Source: Aquipseudomonas alcaligenes (GTDB lineage Bacteria > Pseudomonadota > Gammaproteobacteria > Pseudomonadales > Pseudomonadaceae). From it: 64,000 nucleotides of DNA. This document shows, one piece after another, positions 17,986 to 27,439 of this stretch; within the stretch, counting starts at the first letter, position 1; every line of letters begins with the position of its first letter. A program made the position numbers and the translations under genes. The stretch spans positions 62,001 to 126,000 of the forward strand of contig NZ_QJRX01000005.1 of assembly GCF_003205495.1 (NCBI RefSeq), in the 5' to 3' direction. The notes beneath the pieces are model-generated. The model did no database searches. It worked only from the letters and a program-made list of their open reading frames with translations, and was not told the DNA's origin.

Positions 17986-18300
17986 ATGAGCTCCGTTGCC
18001 GACACCATCAACAGCATGAAGTCCAAGTTCAACGCCAGCGCCGCCGCCGGCCTGGACCTGGTGTTCCAGTTCAACATCGAAGACGGCGACAACTACGCGC
18101 TGATCGTCAAGGACGGCACCTGCGACGTGCAACAGGGCGACAACCCGAACGCCAACGTCACCCTGATCATGGACAGCGCCACCCTGGCCGGCATCGCCAG
18201 CGGCGAAACCGACGGCATGCAGGCCTTCATGGGCGGCAAGCTGCGCGCCGAAGGCGACATGATGCTGGCCATGAAGCTGGCCGAACTGTTCCCGGTATAA
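17986..18300 (+). CDS. SCP2 sterol-binding-fold protein
   Basis: A 104-residue protein with the SCP2 fold signature (CDVQQGDNPNANVTLIMD and FMGGKLRAEGDMMLAMKL). Such small cytoplasmic proteins bind acyl chains or acyl-CoA. It has AAAGGA upstream and lies before two genes that look like lipid or acyl-CoA metabolism. It ends at a strong terminator, so it is separate from the downstream pair. Confidence 0.92.
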   Translation: MSSVADTINSMKSKFNASAAAGLDLVFQFNIEDGDNYALIVKDGTCDVQQGDNPNANVTLIMDSATLAGIASGETDGMQAFMGGKLRAEGDMMLAMKLAELFPV

Positions 18301-18327
18301 GCCTCAGGGCACAGGCCGCGACACAGG

Positions 18328-18359
18328 AAAACCGGGGTCTTCGGGCCCCGGTTTTTTTT
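18328..18359 (+). terminator. Rho-independent terminator after the SCP2 gene
   Basis: The stem AAAACCGGGG..CCCCGGTTTT with a TTCG-centred loop is followed by eight T. Confidence 0.92.
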
Positions 18360-18498
18360 CGCCCGCAAGCAGCCGCACAGGCAATCAGGTGGCTTGATCG
18401 AAGGCCAACACGCAAATCTATAACGCTGTGCTTTGCTTAAGGGCAACATTAGATTAGCCAATGATTAGTGGCACCCATCATCAGCAGAAGGGATAAGC

Positions 18499-19566
18499 AT
18501 GACGCTGACAGACCAGTCCACCGGCATCCGCGAAGGCGAAGAACTCGATGCCGCGCAGATCGACCCGTACCTGAAGGCGCATATCCCCGGTCTGACCGGC
18601 ACGCCGCGCATCAGCCAGTTCCCCGGCGGCGCCTCCAACCTGACCTACCTGCTGGAATATCCCGAGCAGGAATTTGTCCTGCGCCGCCCGCCCTTCGGCC
18701 ACAAGGCCAAGTCGGCCCACGACATGGGCCGCGAATACCGCATCCTGAACCAGCTCAACGCCGGCTTCCCGTACTGTCCGAAAGCCTACGTGCACTGCAC
18801 CGACGAGTCGGTGATCGGCGCCGAGTTCTACGTGATGCAGCGGGTCAAGGGCATCATCCTGCGCAGCGACATGCCGGCCGAGCTGAACTTCAGCGCCGAG
18901 CAGACCAACGCCCTGTGCAAGAGCTTCATCGACAAGCTGGTCGACCTGCACGACGTCGACTATCAGGCCTGCGGCCTGGCCGACCTAGGCAAGCCGGAAG
19001 GCTACGTGAAGCGCCAGATCGAGGGCTGGAGCGACCGCTACGAGAAGGCCCTGACCCCCGATGCGCCGGCCTGGGAACAGGTCAAGGCCTGGCTGCGCGA
19101 GAAGATGCCGGCCGACCACCACAAGCCGGGCATCGTGCACAACGACTACCGCTTCGACAACGTGATCCTCGACCCGGCCAATCCGATGCAGATCATCGGC
19201 GTGCTGGACTGGGAGCTGACCACCATCGGCGACCCGCTGATGGACCTGGGCAACACCCTCGCCTACTGGATCGAGGCGAACGATCCGCCGCCCGTGCAGC
19301 TGATGCGCCGCCAGCCAAGCAACGCGCCGGGCATGCTGACCCGCCAGCAGTTCGTCGACTACTACGCCGAGCGTGCCGGCATCCAGATCGACAACTTCGA
19401 CTTCTACTACGTGTACGGCCTGTTCCGCCTGGCCGGCATCGTCCAGCAGATCTACTACCGCTTCTTCCATGGCCAGACCAAGGACAAGCGCTTCGCCCAG
19501 TTCATCATGATGAACAAGCTGCTGGAACAGATGGCCCTGCAGGTCATCGGCAAATCCACCCTCTAA
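18499..19566 (+). CDS. Phosphotransferase (APH/ACAD10-like kinase fold) family protein
   Basis: A 355-residue protein of the aminoglycoside-phosphotransferase fold. The Brenner-type catalytic loop reads VHNDYRFDN (about residues 213-221) and the metal site reads VLDWE. The nucleotide loop GGASNLTYL is near residue 45. Members like this resemble the N-terminal part of eukaryotic ACAD10 and are associated with hydroxyacyl or acyl-CoA metabolism rather than antibiotic resistance. It pairs with the SDR gene 24 nt downstream. The substrate is unknown. Confidence 0.88.
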   Translation: MTLTDQSTGIREGEELDAAQIDPYLKAHIPGLTGTPRISQFPGGASNLTYLLEYPEQEFVLRRPPFGHKAKSAHDMGREYRILNQLNAGFPYCPKAYVHCTDESVIGAEFYVMQRVKGIILRSDMPAELNFSAEQTNALCKSFIDKLVDLHDVDYQACGLADLGKPEGYVKRQIEGWSDRYEKALTPDAPAWEQVKAWLREKMPADHHKPGIVHNDYRFDNVILDPANPMQIIGVLDWELTTIGDPLMDLGNTLAYWIEANDPPPVQLMRRQPSNAPGMLTRQQFVDYYAERAGIQIDNFDFYYVYGLFRLAGIVQQIYYRFFHGQTKDKRFAQFIMMNKLLEQMALQVIGKSTL

Positions 19567-19590
19567 CCCGGCTCAGACAAGGTAACCAGA

Positions 19591-20358
19591 ATGTCCAAGA
19601 CCCACCTGTTCGACCTCGACGGCAAGATCGCTTTCGTCTCCGGCGCCAGCCGCGGCATCGGTGAAGCCATCGCCAAGCTGCTGGCCCAGCAGGGCGCCCA
19701 CGTGATCGTCTCGAGCCGCAAGATCGACGACTGCCAGAAGGTCGCCGACGCCATCGTCGCCGACGGCGGCAAGGCCACCGCCATCGCCTGCCACATCGGC
19801 GAGATGGAGCAGATCCAGAGCGTCTTCGCCTTCATCCGCGAGCAGTTCGGCCGCCTCGACATCCTGGTCAACAACGCCGCCACCAACCCGCAGTTCTGCA
19901 ACGTGCTGGACACCGACCTGGGCGCCTTCCAGAAGACCGTCGACGTCAACATCCGCGGCTACTACTTCATGTCCATCGAAGGCGGCAAGCTGATGAAGGC
20001 CAACGGTGGCGGCTCGATCATCAACGTCGCCTCGATCAACGGCGTCTCGCCGGGCGAGTTTCAGGGTATCTACTCGGTGACCAAGGCCGCGGTGATCAGC
20101 ATGACCAAGGTGTTCGCCAAGGAATGCGCGCAGTTCGGCATCCGCTGCAACGCCCTGCTGCCGGGCCTGACCGACACCAAGTTCGCCTCGGCCCTGACCA
20201 AGAACGACGCCATCCTCAACATGGCCTTGCAGCGCATCCCGCTCAAGCGCGTGGCCGCCCCGAGCGAGATGGCCGGCGCCGTGCTGTACCTGGCCAGCGA
20301 GGCCTCCAGCTACACCACTGGCGTGGCACTGAACGTGGACGGCGGCTTCCTCTCCTGA
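19591..20358 (+). CDS. Short-chain dehydrogenase/reductase
   Basis: A 255-residue classical SDR. The cofactor loop is SGASRGIGEAIA (residues 18-29), followed by NNAA, the catalytic Ser region INVASINGVS, the YSVTK pair (Tyr and Lys) and a C-terminal NVDGGF. It probably oxidises or reduces a hydroxy/keto group with NAD(P). It is co-transcribed with the phosphotransferase 24 nt upstream, so the two may act on the same hydroxyacyl compound, which is inference. Confidence 0.92.
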   Translation: MSKTHLFDLDGKIAFVSGASRGIGEAIAKLLAQQGAHVIVSSRKIDDCQKVADAIVADGGKATAIACHIGEMEQIQSVFAFIREQFGRLDILVNNAATNPQFCNVLDTDLGAFQKTVDVNIRGYYFMSIEGGKLMKANGGGSIINVASINGVSPGEFQGIYSVTKAAVISMTKVFAKECAQFGIRCNALLPGLTDTKFASALTKNDAILNMALQRIPLKRVAAPSEMAGAVLYLASEASSYTTGVALNVDGGFLS

Positions 20359-20373
20359 GGCGCAGCGACCTCC

Positions 20374-22095
20374 TCAAGGGCCGGGCACTTCGCCCGGCCT
20401 TTTATTTTGCGCGGCGAACGCCCGCTGCGCCTCGCGCAGGGTGGCGAAATGCAGCACCTGCGGCAGTGCCTGGATGCCGCGCGCCTCGCGCCAGCGCTGC
20501 CACTCGGAACGGCGACCGGCCATCACCGGGGTCACCCCACGCGCCGTCATCTCCTCCACCAGCTCGCGCAGCACCAGCAACCCGGTGGCATCGACATCGG
20601 TCACCGGCAGCATGTCCAGGACGAACCAGCGCAGCCCGGGCCCGGCCTGGTCCAGCGCCTGGCGCACCGCACGGCGGAAGAACTGGGCATTGAAGAACAC
20701 CAGCGGCGCATTGAAGCGCAGCAGCAGGATGCCCGGCTGGCGCTCGCCGGCCGCATGCCGCTGCAACGCATGGAAACCGCGCATGCCCTCCACCCTGCCC
20801 AGCTCCTCCACCAGCGGGCGCGAAGTCGAGCGCACGAAGCGCAGTAGCGCCAGCACCACCACCAGCAGGATCGCCTGGATCGCCCCGACCGCCACCACGC
20901 CGACCGTGGCCAGCAGACACAGCGCCAGCTCGCCCCGGGAGATGCGATAGAGCTGGGCGAGGAAGCGCAGGTTGACCAGCGACAGGGCGCCGAACACCAG
21001 CACCACGCCAAGCGCCGCCACCGGCACATAGGCCAGCGGTGCGGTGAAGAACAGCAGCACCAGGGCGATGGCCAGGGCCGCGATCACGCTGGTCAGCTGG
21101 CTGCGCCCACCACTGCTGTCGGCCACCGCCGTGCGCGAGTCGGCGCCACTGATGGCAAAGCCCTGGGAGAAGGACGAGGCCATGTTGGCCAGGCCCAGGG
21201 CGACGAACTCGCGGTCGGTGTCGATGCTGTAGCGGTTCTTCTCGGCGAAGCTCTGCGCGGTCAGCATCATGCTGGAGAAGCTCACCAGGGCCAAGCCGGC
21301 GGCATCGGCCAGCAGGGTCGGCAACAATTGGGGAGAAAAGCTCGGCACATGCAGCGGCGGCAACCCGGCGGGGATCAGCCCTATGGTGGCCACACCCTGC
21401 GCCCCCAAGCCGAGCACCGCAGTGGCCACGGCGGCCAGGGTCATGGCGATCAGCGCCGCCGGCAACTTGGCCAGATAGCGCTTGGACAGGAGCATCGCCA
21501 GCACGCTCAGGGCACTCAGGGCCAGGGTCGGCCCGTGCCAGTCGGCGTGACGGGTGAAGAACTCGGCAAGCCTCGGCACTATGCCGCTGGCCTGCTGGGT
21601 GAAGCCGGCGATCTTGCCGAGCTGGCCGAGCAGGATGCTCAGCGCCACGCCATTGAGGAAGCCGACCAGGATCGGCCGCGACAGGAACTCGGCCAGCGCC
21701 CCCAGGCGCATCAACCCGGCAGCGATGCAGAACAGCCCGGTGAAGAAGGTCAGGGTCAGCGACAGCGACAGGTAGAGCGCCTCATCCCCCGCCGCCAGCG
21801 GCGCCACGGCGGCGGCGAGCAGCGCGCAGGTTGCCGCATCCGGCCCGACCACCAGCTGGCGCGAGGTACCGAACAGGGCGTAAACCAACATCGGCAGGAT
21901 GCAGGCATAGAGTCCGGTGACCGGATGAAAGCCCGCCAGCTCGGCATAGGCCACCGCCACCGGCAGGGCTACCGCGGCCACCGACAGCCCGGCGCGCAGG
22001 TCATCCTTGAGATAGTCGCGGCGGTACTGCAGCAGCGCAGCGAGGCCCGGCGCCACTCGCGCCAGGCGGGTATGGTGGCGATGCGACTGCGACAT
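20374..22095 (-). CDS. SulP family inorganic anion transporter with STAS domain
   Basis: A 573-residue transporter with about 11-12 hydrophobic segments (residues 30-420), including the SulP signature region PVAVAYAELAGFHPVTGLYA near residue 45, and a C-terminal cytoplasmic STAS domain (about 450-560, GLRWFVLDMLPVTDVDATG). It probably moves sulfate, bicarbonate or another anion; the substrate cannot be read from sequence. GGGAGG precedes the ATG. The tail overlaps the terminator of the convergent SDR gene. Confidence 0.92.
   Translation of the reverse strand: MSQSHRHHTRLARVAPGLAALLQYRRDYLKDDLRAGLSVAAVALPVAVAYAELAGFHPVTGLYACILPMLVYALFGTSRQLVVGPDAATCALLAAAVAPLAAGDEALYLSLSLTLTFFTGLFCIAAGLMRLGALAEFLSRPILVGFLNGVALSILLGQLGKIAGFTQQASGIVPRLAEFFTRHADWHGPTLALSALSVLAMLLSKRYLAKLPAALIAMTLAAVATAVLGLGAQGVATIGLIPAGLPPLHVPSFSPQLLPTLLADAAGLALVSFSSMMLTAQSFAEKNRYSIDTDREFVALGLANMASSFSQGFAISGADSRTAVADSSGGRSQLTSVIAALAIALVLLFFTAPLAYVPVAALGVVLVFGALSLVNLRFLAQLYRISRGELALCLLATVGVVAVGAIQAILLVVVLALLRFVRSTSRPLVEELGRVEGMRGFHALQRHAAGERQPGILLLRFNAPLVFFNAQFFRRAVRQALDQAGPGLRWFVLDMLPVTDVDATGLLVLRELVEEMTARGVTPVMAGRRSEWQRWREARGIQALPQVLHFATLREAQRAFAAQNKRPGEVPGP
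20376..20408 (+). terminator. Terminator of the phosphotransferase-SDR pair, inside the sulP end
   Basis: AAGGGCCGGGC..GCCCGGCCTTTTATTTT forms a strong hairpin with a T-rich tail. The same bases encode the last residues (KRPGEVPGP) of the convergent SulP gene, so the terminator is embedded in coding DNA. Confidence 0.85.
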
Positions 22096-22150
22096 GCGGC
22101 CTCCCCTGGCCGGCGGAATATGCCTGCAGCCTAGTCGCTCGGCGCGGCCC

Positions 22151-22798
22151 TCACCAATCCTTGAGCGCCTGCTCGGCGGCCTGGCTCAGCGGCTTGGCCA
22201 ACAGGCCGGTGGGGCTGAGGCTGACCGCGAACATCGCGCCGTCGGCGATCGGCAGGTAGGTGACCCGCGCGGCCTGCGGCTCGAACAGGAACAGGTCGCG
22301 CTGGCCCAGGCGCAACCAGCGCCACAGGTCGATGCCATAGGGGCTCTGCGCCAGCTGTACCTGAGCATGGCGGGCATTCTGCTGCTGCTCGATGGCGAGG
22401 AAGCGTCCGGACAGCTTCTCCAGCCGGTAGCCGGGCTCCAGGCCAATCAGCGCGGCCAGGCCCTTCCAGCCCAGCAGGCGGGCATCCAGCTGCCACAGAT
22501 CGCCCTCCAGCAGCACCTCACGCTCCTCCCCGCCTTCCAGCAGGTTGACCCGGTAGCGCTGCGGGCCGTCGGCAACGAAGCTCAGGGTCACCAGCGGCTT
22601 GTCCTGCACCTGTGCGTCGTAGCTGCGCAGGTCGTAGGCGACCACGCCGACCAGCAGCGCCAGGGCGAGAAAGGCCAGGCCGGCGGTGCCGCGCAGCCAG
22701 GCGAGGAACCAGTTGGGGGAGAACAGGATGCGGGCGGCGATGAACAGCGCCAGCAAGGCCAGCAGGCCGGTGAACCAGGCCAGGCCGTCATGCTGCAT
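22151..22798 (-). CDS. Uncharacterised membrane protein, two N-terminal helices
   Basis: A 215-residue protein with two N-terminal transmembrane helices (about residues 6-24 and 36-55) and a soluble domain of about 155 residues on one side of the membrane. I recognise no catalytic motif. It ends 55 nt before sulP starts on the same strand, so the two may be co-transcribed. Similar proteins are sometimes labelled multidrug transporter, but two helices cannot make such a pump. Confidence 0.75.
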   Translation of the reverse strand: MQHDGLAWFTGLLALLALFIAARILFSPNWFLAWLRGTAGLAFLALALLVGVVAYDLRSYDAQVQDKPLVTLSFVADGPQRYRVNLLEGGEEREVLLEGDLWQLDARLLGWKGLAALIGLEPGYRLEKLSGRFLAIEQQQNARHAQVQLAQSPYGIDLWRWLRLGQRDLFLFEPQAARVTYLPIADGAMFAVSLSPTGLLAKPLSQAAEQALKDW

Positions 22799-22898
22799 GG
22801 GAGCGATTCCTTCTGCGAATTTTTGCCGGCATTATGCGGAGCAGCCGCGCAGGGAACCAGCAACAGCCCCGCACAATTGAACCCACTTCGAGTTTTTT

Positions 22899-23675
22899 AT
22901 GCCCTTTCCCTTCGAGCTGGGTGTCGACCCGCTCACCCTGCTGATCCTCGCCCTGGTCGCCTTCACCGCCGGCTTCATCGATGCCATCGCCGGCGGCGGC
23001 GGCCTGCTGACCATCCCCGCCCTGCTCACCGCCGGCCTGCCGCCGCACCTGGTGCTCGGCACCAACAAGCTGTGCGCCACCTTCGGCTCGGCCACCGCCA
23101 GCTACACCTTCTACCGGCGCAAACTGTTCCACCCGCGCCAGTGGCGCAATGCGCTGCTCGCCACGGCTGTCGGCGCGGCCATCGGCGCCATCATCGCCCA
23201 CTGGCTGCCGGCCGCCTGGCTCAACCAGATGCTGCCGGCCGTGGTCTTCGGCTGCGGCCTCTACCTGCTGTTCGGCAAGACGCCGGAAACCCATGGCCAG
23301 CAGGACGCCCCGGTGGCCCAGGGACGCCAGTGGCCGCAGGGTTTCGGCCTGGGCTTCTACGATGGCGTGGCCGGCCCCGGCACCGGCGCCTTCTGGACGG
23401 TCAGCACCCTGCTGCTCTACCCCATGGACCTGGTACGCGCCAGCGGCGTGGCGCGCAGCATGAACTTCGTCAGCAACGCCATGGCGCTGACGGTGTTCAT
23501 CATCGCCGGCCAGGTGGCCTGGCTGCTCGGCATCGCCATGGGCCTGGCGCTGATGGCCGGCGCCTTCCTCGGCGCGCGCACGGCGATCCGTGGCGGCTCG
23601 AAGTTCATCCGCCCGGTGTTCATCCTGGTGGTACTGGCGCTGACCGCGCGCCTGGCCTGGCAGCACTGGTTCTGA
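22899..23675 (+). CDS. TSUP (TauE/SafE) family transporter
   Basis: A 258-residue membrane protein with about eight hydrophobic helices. The family signatures are FIDAIAGGGGLLTIPALL (residues 26-43) and the repeat GFYDGVAGPGTGAFW (about 154-168). TSUP proteins move sulfite, sulfonates or other organic anions. It is divergent from the uncharacterised membrane gene and ends 14 nt before the interrupted glyoxalase gene. The substrate is unknown. Confidence 0.9.
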   Translation: MPFPFELGVDPLTLLILALVAFTAGFIDAIAGGGGLLTIPALLTAGLPPHLVLGTNKLCATFGSATASYTFYRRKLFHPRQWRNALLATAVGAAIGAIIAHWLPAAWLNQMLPAVVFGCGLYLLFGKTPETHGQQDAPVAQGRQWPQGFGLGFYDGVAGPGTGAFWTVSTLLLYPMDLVRASGVARSMNFVSNAMALTVFIIAGQVAWLLGIAMGLALMAGAFLGARTAIRGGSKFIRPVFILVVLALTARLAWQHWF

Positions 23676-23689
23676 CAGGGAGTTTCGCC

Positions 23690-24055
23690 ATGCGACTCGG
23701 CAACAGTACCCCGACCCTGCGCATCTTCGACGAGGCCAGGGCCCGGGAGTTCTACCTAGGCTACCTGGGGTTCCGGATCGACTGGGAGCACCGTTTCGCG
23801 CCCGGCATGCCGCTCTATCTGCAGGTGTCGCGCGATGACTGCGTGCTGCACCTTTCCCAGCACCACGGCGACGCCTAGCCCGGCGCGGCGATGCGCATCG
23901 GCACGAACAACCTGGACGAACTGCACCGCGAGCTGGAGCAGAAGCACTACGGCTATGCGCACCCGGGCATCGAGGCCATGCCCTGGGGCGGCCGCGACAT
24001 GAGCCTGCGCGATCCCTTCGGCAATCGCCTGACCTTAACCGACGCCGGCGGCTGA
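23690..24055 (+). pseudogene. Glyoxalase/VOC superfamily gene interrupted by an in-frame TAG
   Basis: Read through one stop, this frame gives a complete 121-residue VOC protein: TLRIFDEARAREFYLGYLGF at the start, LYLQVSRDDCVLHLSQHHGDA, then the TAG at 23876-23878 (codon 63), then PGAAMRIGTNNLDELHREL and a closing RDPFGNRLTL. The frame and homology continue past the stop without any indel, so a single base change (for example TCG or CAG to TAG) explains it. Possible readings are a recent nonsense mutation, a sequencing error, or two half-proteins with restart at the ATG at 23891. It follows the TSUP gene by 14 nt and abuts convergent nudC. Confidence 0.85.
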
Positions 24056-24057
24056 GC

Positions 24058-24891
24058 TCAGCGCAGCAGCTCGGGCTCCGGCTGGCCGAGGCGGCGCGCC
24101 ACATAAAGGTCGATCAGGTAGCGGGCGATCGAGCGCGACATCGGCAGCGGCGGCAGCCGGTCGATGGGGAACCAGCGCGCGTCCTCGATCTCGTCGGCCT
24201 GCGGCACTATCTCGCCACTGACGTACTCGGCATGGAAGCCGAGCATCAACGAATGCGGGAAGGGCCAGCCCTGGCTGCCCAGGTACTGCAGGCGGCCGAC
24301 CTCGATGCCGACCTCCTCGCGCACCTCGCGGACCACGCACTCCTCCGCCGACTCGCCGGGCTCGACGAAGCCGGCCAGGGTGCTGTAGACGCCGGAGACA
24401 AAGCGCGGTGAACGCGCCAGCAGCACTTCGTCGCCCCGGGTGACCAGCACGATCATGCTCGGCGAGATGCGCGCATAGCTGTCCAGGCCGCACTCGGGGC
24501 AGCGCAGGCAGCGCTCGCCCGGTACCAGGCGATTGCGGCTGCCACAGCGGCCGCAGAAATGGTGGTTGATATCCCAATGGGCGACCTGTTCGGCGAAGGA
24601 CAGCATGCGGAAGGTCGGGTAGTCGGCCTGCAGCATGAACTGGCGCAGGCCCTGCCAGAAGCCGCCGGGCAGCTCGACGGGCTGCTCGACCTGCAGCAGC
24701 CACACCGGCTGGCCATCGAACTGGCCGAGCCCGTGCTCGGCGCTGATCGGCCAATCCTGGCGCTTGAGCCAGTCGCGCGGAAACAGCACGCCATTGGCAT
24801 CGGCGAGAAAGCCCTGCGGGCCACGCACCAGGGCCCAGCCGCCGGCAGCGGCATTGTCCAGCGGCGGGGTGGTCTGCCAGCCAGCGACCAT
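24058..24891 (-). CDS. nudC: NAD(+) diphosphatase / RNA-decapping NudC
   Basis: Hydrolyses NADH/NAD to NMN and AMP and removes NAD caps from RNA. The 277-residue protein has a zinc ribbon (CGRCG..CLRCPEC, about residues 117-135), the Nudix box [20 protein letters not shown] and the NudC motif SQGWPFPHS, where E. coli has SQPWPFP. The open frame extends 67 codons upstream into fimL, but the ATG at 24891 overlaps the fimL stop by one base and starts the family homology. It is translationally coupled to fimL. Confidence 0.94.
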   Translation of the reverse strand: MVAGWQTTPPLDNAAAGGWALVRGPQGFLADANGVLFPRDWLKRQDWPISAEHGLGQFDGQPVWLLQVEQPVELPGGFWQGLRQFMLQADYPTFRMLSFAEQVAHWDINHHFCGRCGSRNRLVPGERCLRCPECGLDSYARISPSMIVLVTRGDEVLLARSPRFVSGVYSTLAGFVEPGESAEECVVREVREEVGIEVGRLQYLGSQGWPFPHSLMLGFHAEYVSGEIVPQADEIEDARWFPIDRLPPLPMSRSIARYLIDLYVARRLGQPEPELLR

Positions 24892-26561
24892 CAGGCAGCT
24901 ACCGGCAGGCCTAGGGCACGCACGCTCTCCTCGGCCAGGTCGAGCACGCTGGGCGTGGTTTCGGGGCGCAGCACGGCGCCACCTTCGAGGTAGTACTCCA
25001 GGCTGCTGAGCGCATCGGCCAGGGTCTCCAGCATCTGCTCGGAGGGCATCTGCCGGGCGTCGATCATCTGCGTCTGGATGTACTCGCCGCACAGGCCGAT
25101 CAGCCTGGCCGCGCGCTCCTGACCGAGGAACCAGAGGCCGCCGCGTACCGCCTGCAGGCTGACCGGCACGTTGGCCAGGTGCATGCGATCGCCGCTGGAC
25201 TCCAGGTAGGAGGTGATGGCGCGCTTCGCCAGCGCCAGTCCACCCTGGGCCTCGCCGACCACCACGATGCGCGCCTCGGCCAACTGGTGAGCGGCGAAGG
25301 CCTCACCCTCGTCTCCCGGCTGCGCCGGCGCCGGTCGCTGATTGCGCTGCTCACCACGCTCCAGGCTGGCCACCATGCTTTCCACATAGAGCACGGCCTC
25401 GGCCAGCTTGTGCAGATCGGCGCTGGCGGCCGGACTGTGCTCGCCCCAGGCGCCGACCACCGCCAGCTGCACCTGCAGCGCGTTGGCCGCCGAACTGAGG
25501 CCGACCATGCCCAGGGTCTTGGCCAGCTTGCCCAACTGTGCATGCAGGGTGCCGAAGCTCTCCGGCTGCGCTGTGCCGCGCTCGATCAGATCGAGCATGT
25601 CCTTGACCCCCGCCAGCTCTTCACGAATGGCGGTGGACAACGAGCGCATCACGCCCTGACCGGGACCGGACAGACGCTGGTACTCCTCGTCGAGCAGATG
25701 ATCGGTGAACGGCAGCGGGGTCAGGCCGAACACCTCGCGCACGGCGCTGGCCTGCGGGCCGCGGCTGTCGGCCAGGGCCACCAGATAGAGCAACTCCTTG
25801 AGCAGGCTGCGCGGCGCCTCGTAGCTGCCGTTGCTGACCAGGGCCTGCTTGATCTCGCGATCCAGGCGGGAGAACAGCTGCTTGCGCGACTTGCGCGGCA
25901 GCAGCTGGCCATCGAGCTGAGACTCGACGGCGGCGGCGCCGACCCAGCACAGGCGTCCGGCCGGCTTGTCGGCGAATAGCCCATCAAGGCGCACCAAGGC
26001 GCGCAGCATCAACTTGAGCCCGGCCTGCGGGTTGTCCTCACGGATGAAGCCGAGCAGGCCGACCTGGTACATCTGGCGCAGGCGACGGGTATCTTCGGCA
26101 CTGGCGCTGGTCGCCGCCACGGCTGGACGCGCCTGATCCAGTCGTACGCTGAAGAAGAAACTTTCCGGCAGTGGCGGCTGGGCACCGGCCTGGCGCAGCT
26201 CGTTGATCGCCGGCAGCAGCAGCTCGGGCATTTCCAGGCGGTGGGCGTCGACGTTCTCCAGGTAGCGGCGCAGAACGTACAAGGCATTACTCAGGGCGGC
26301 CAGCTGGCCGTCGCGTTCCTCGCCGGCACCAACGGGGATGTCGGTGGCCTGCTGCAGCACTTCCTGGGCCAGCAGTTCGGCCCCGGCCAGCTCGATCAGG
26401 TTGAGGGTGCCGCGTACCTGCTGCAGGTTCTCCACGGCCTGCTGCAGCAGGCTGCCGTTGCTGCGTTCGGCGATGAACTGCTCGAGACTCTGCTCGGTCT
26501 CTTCCATGGTGGTGAACAGTTCGTCACGCACCAGGCTCAGGGATGTCGCGCCAGTGACCAT
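24891..26561 (-). CDS. fimL: Twitching-motility protein FimL (ChpA-like, degenerate Hpt)
   Basis: FimL promotes type IV pilus function and cAMP-dependent virulence in P. aeruginosa and resembles the N-terminal part of the chemosensory kinase ChpA. The 556-residue protein is mostly helical. The Hpt-like segments (for example [20 protein letters not shown], about residues 44-63) have Gln where a phosphotransfer domain has His, so it should not carry phosphate. Neighbours nudC and the enoyl-CoA hydratase match the P. aeruginosa order I recall. There is no signal peptide; it is cytoplasmic. Confidence 0.9.
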   Translation of the reverse strand: MVTGATSLSLVRDELFTTMEETEQSLEQFIAERSNGSLLQQAVENLQQVRGTLNLIELAGAELLAQEVLQQATDIPVGAGEERDGQLAALSNALYVLRRYLENVDAHRLEMPELLLPAINELRQAGAQPPLPESFFFSVRLDQARPAVAATSASAEDTRRLRQMYQVGLLGFIREDNPQAGLKLMLRALVRLDGLFADKPAGRLCWVGAAAVESQLDGQLLPRKSRKQLFSRLDREIKQALVSNGSYEAPRSLLKELLYLVALADSRGPQASAVREVFGLTPLPFTDHLLDEEYQRLSGPGQGVMRSLSTAIREELAGVKDMLDLIERGTAQPESFGTLHAQLGKLAKTLGMVGLSSAANALQVQLAVVGAWGEHSPAASADLHKLAEAVLYVESMVASLERGEQRNQRPAPAQPGDEGEAFAAHQLAEARIVVVGEAQGGLALAKRAITSYLESSGDRMHLANVPVSLQAVRGGLWFLGQERAARLIGLCGEYIQTQMIDARQMPSEQMLETLADALSSLEYYLEGGAVLRPETTPSVLDLAEESVRALGLPVAA

Positions 26562-26589
26562 GGGTCTGCTGATCCTCTCTTGGCTGGTG

Positions 26590-27402
26590 TCAGTCGGCGA
26601 ATTCGGGCTTCTGCTTGCTCATGTGCGCGGCCATGGCCACGCGCAGGTCGGCAGACTGCAACATGGCGCCGTTCCAGTTGGCCACGTACTCCAGGCCGTC
26701 GTCGACGCGATGGTCGCGCATGTAGCGGATCATGTGCTTGGTGCCACGGATGGCGATCGGCGACTTGGCGGCGATCTCGCGGGCGATGTCGAACACGCCG
26801 GCCAGCAGCTCTTCCTGGCTGGCGAAAGTACAGTTGACCAGGTTGATGCGCTGCGCCTCGGCGCCGTCGATGGTGCGCCCGGTGTAGGCCAGCTCGCGCA
26901 TCATGCCGTCACCGATGATGCGCGGCAGACGCTGCAGGGTGCCGACGTCGGCGGCCATGCCCATGTCGATCTCCTTGATGGAGAACTGCGCGTCCACGGT
27001 GGAGTAGCGCATGTCGCAGGCCGAGATCAGGTCGATGGCGCCGCCCAGGCAGTAACCCTGGATGGCGGCAAGCACCGGCTTGCGACAATTGTCGACGGCA
27101 TTGAAGGAGGCCTGCAGCTGGAGGATCTTGCGCCGCAGGGCCTCGGCGTTGCGCCCGACATCCTTGCCCAGCGCACTGCCGGCCTGGGCCAGCAGCATCA
27201 GGTCGATGCCCGAGGAAAAGTGCTTGCCGGCACCGGACAGCACCACCACGCGCACTTCATCGGTGTCGTCGATCCAGCGGAAGACGTCGACTATCTCGGT
27301 CCAGAAGTCCGCGTTCATCGCGTTCACTTTTTCCGGACGGTTGATCTGCACATGGGCGATCTTGTCCTGCAGTTCGACGCGGAAGGCTTTGTAATCGGAC
27401 AC
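26590..27402 (-). CDS. Enoyl-CoA hydratase/isomerase family protein
   Basis: A 270-residue crotonase-fold enzyme. It shows the oxyanion-hole signatures SGAGKHFSSGIDL and IQGYCLGGAIDLISACDMR, and the catalytic-region acids IKEIDMGMAADVG, typical of dienoyl-CoA isomerase-like members. The GTG at 27402 was chosen because GAGG lies nine nt upstream. The ATG at 27411 touches the GAGG and is too close. The leader can fold over this ribosome site (see separate entry). It acts in fatty-acid or acyl-CoA breakdown; the exact substrate is unknown. Confidence 0.88.
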   Translation of the reverse strand: MSDYKAFRVELQDKIAHVQINRPEKVNAMNADFWTEIVDVFRWIDDTDEVRVVVLSGAGKHFSSGIDLMLLAQAGSALGKDVGRNAEALRRKILQLQASFNAVDNCRKPVLAAIQGYCLGGAIDLISACDMRYSTVDAQFSIKEIDMGMAADVGTLQRLPRIIGDGMMRELAYTGRTIDGAEAQRINLVNCTFASQEELLAGVFDIAREIAAKSPIAIRGTKHMIRYMRDHRVDDGLEYVANWNGAMLQSADLRVAMAAHMSKQKPEFAD

Positions 27403-27411
27403 GCAGATCAT

Positions 27412-27439
27412 CCTCGGCACAGGGCGCGCCGAGGCGCGC
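27412..27439 (-). promoter_or_regulatory. Leader hairpins able to sequester the enoyl-CoA hydratase ribosome site
   Basis: On the minus strand CCTCGGC (27434-27428) is exactly complementary to GCCGAGG (27418-27412), which contains the Shine-Dalgarno GAGG; the loop is 9 nt. An alternative hairpin, GCGCGCC / GGCGCGC (27439-27433 with 27430-27424), uses some of the same bases, so the two folds exclude each other. A TATAAG at 27439-27444 could place the transcript start just before this structure. Regulation is inferred from pairing only. Confidence 0.5.

Noticed and set aside
18499..19566. Aminoglycoside resistance kinase
   Set aside because: The fold is shared, but the sequence resembles ACAD10-like phosphotransferases and the gene is paired with an SDR, so a resistance role is not supported.
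23876..23878. TAG in the glyoxalase gene as a recoded sense codon
   Set aside because: There is no sign of suppressor or recoding signals, and pyrrolysine use is not expected in Pseudomonas; a nonsense change or base error is simpler.
24892..25092. 67-codon N-terminal extension of nudC
   Set aside because: It lies wholly within fimL in another frame, is Arg/Pro/Ala-rich, and the internal ATG matches family starts.
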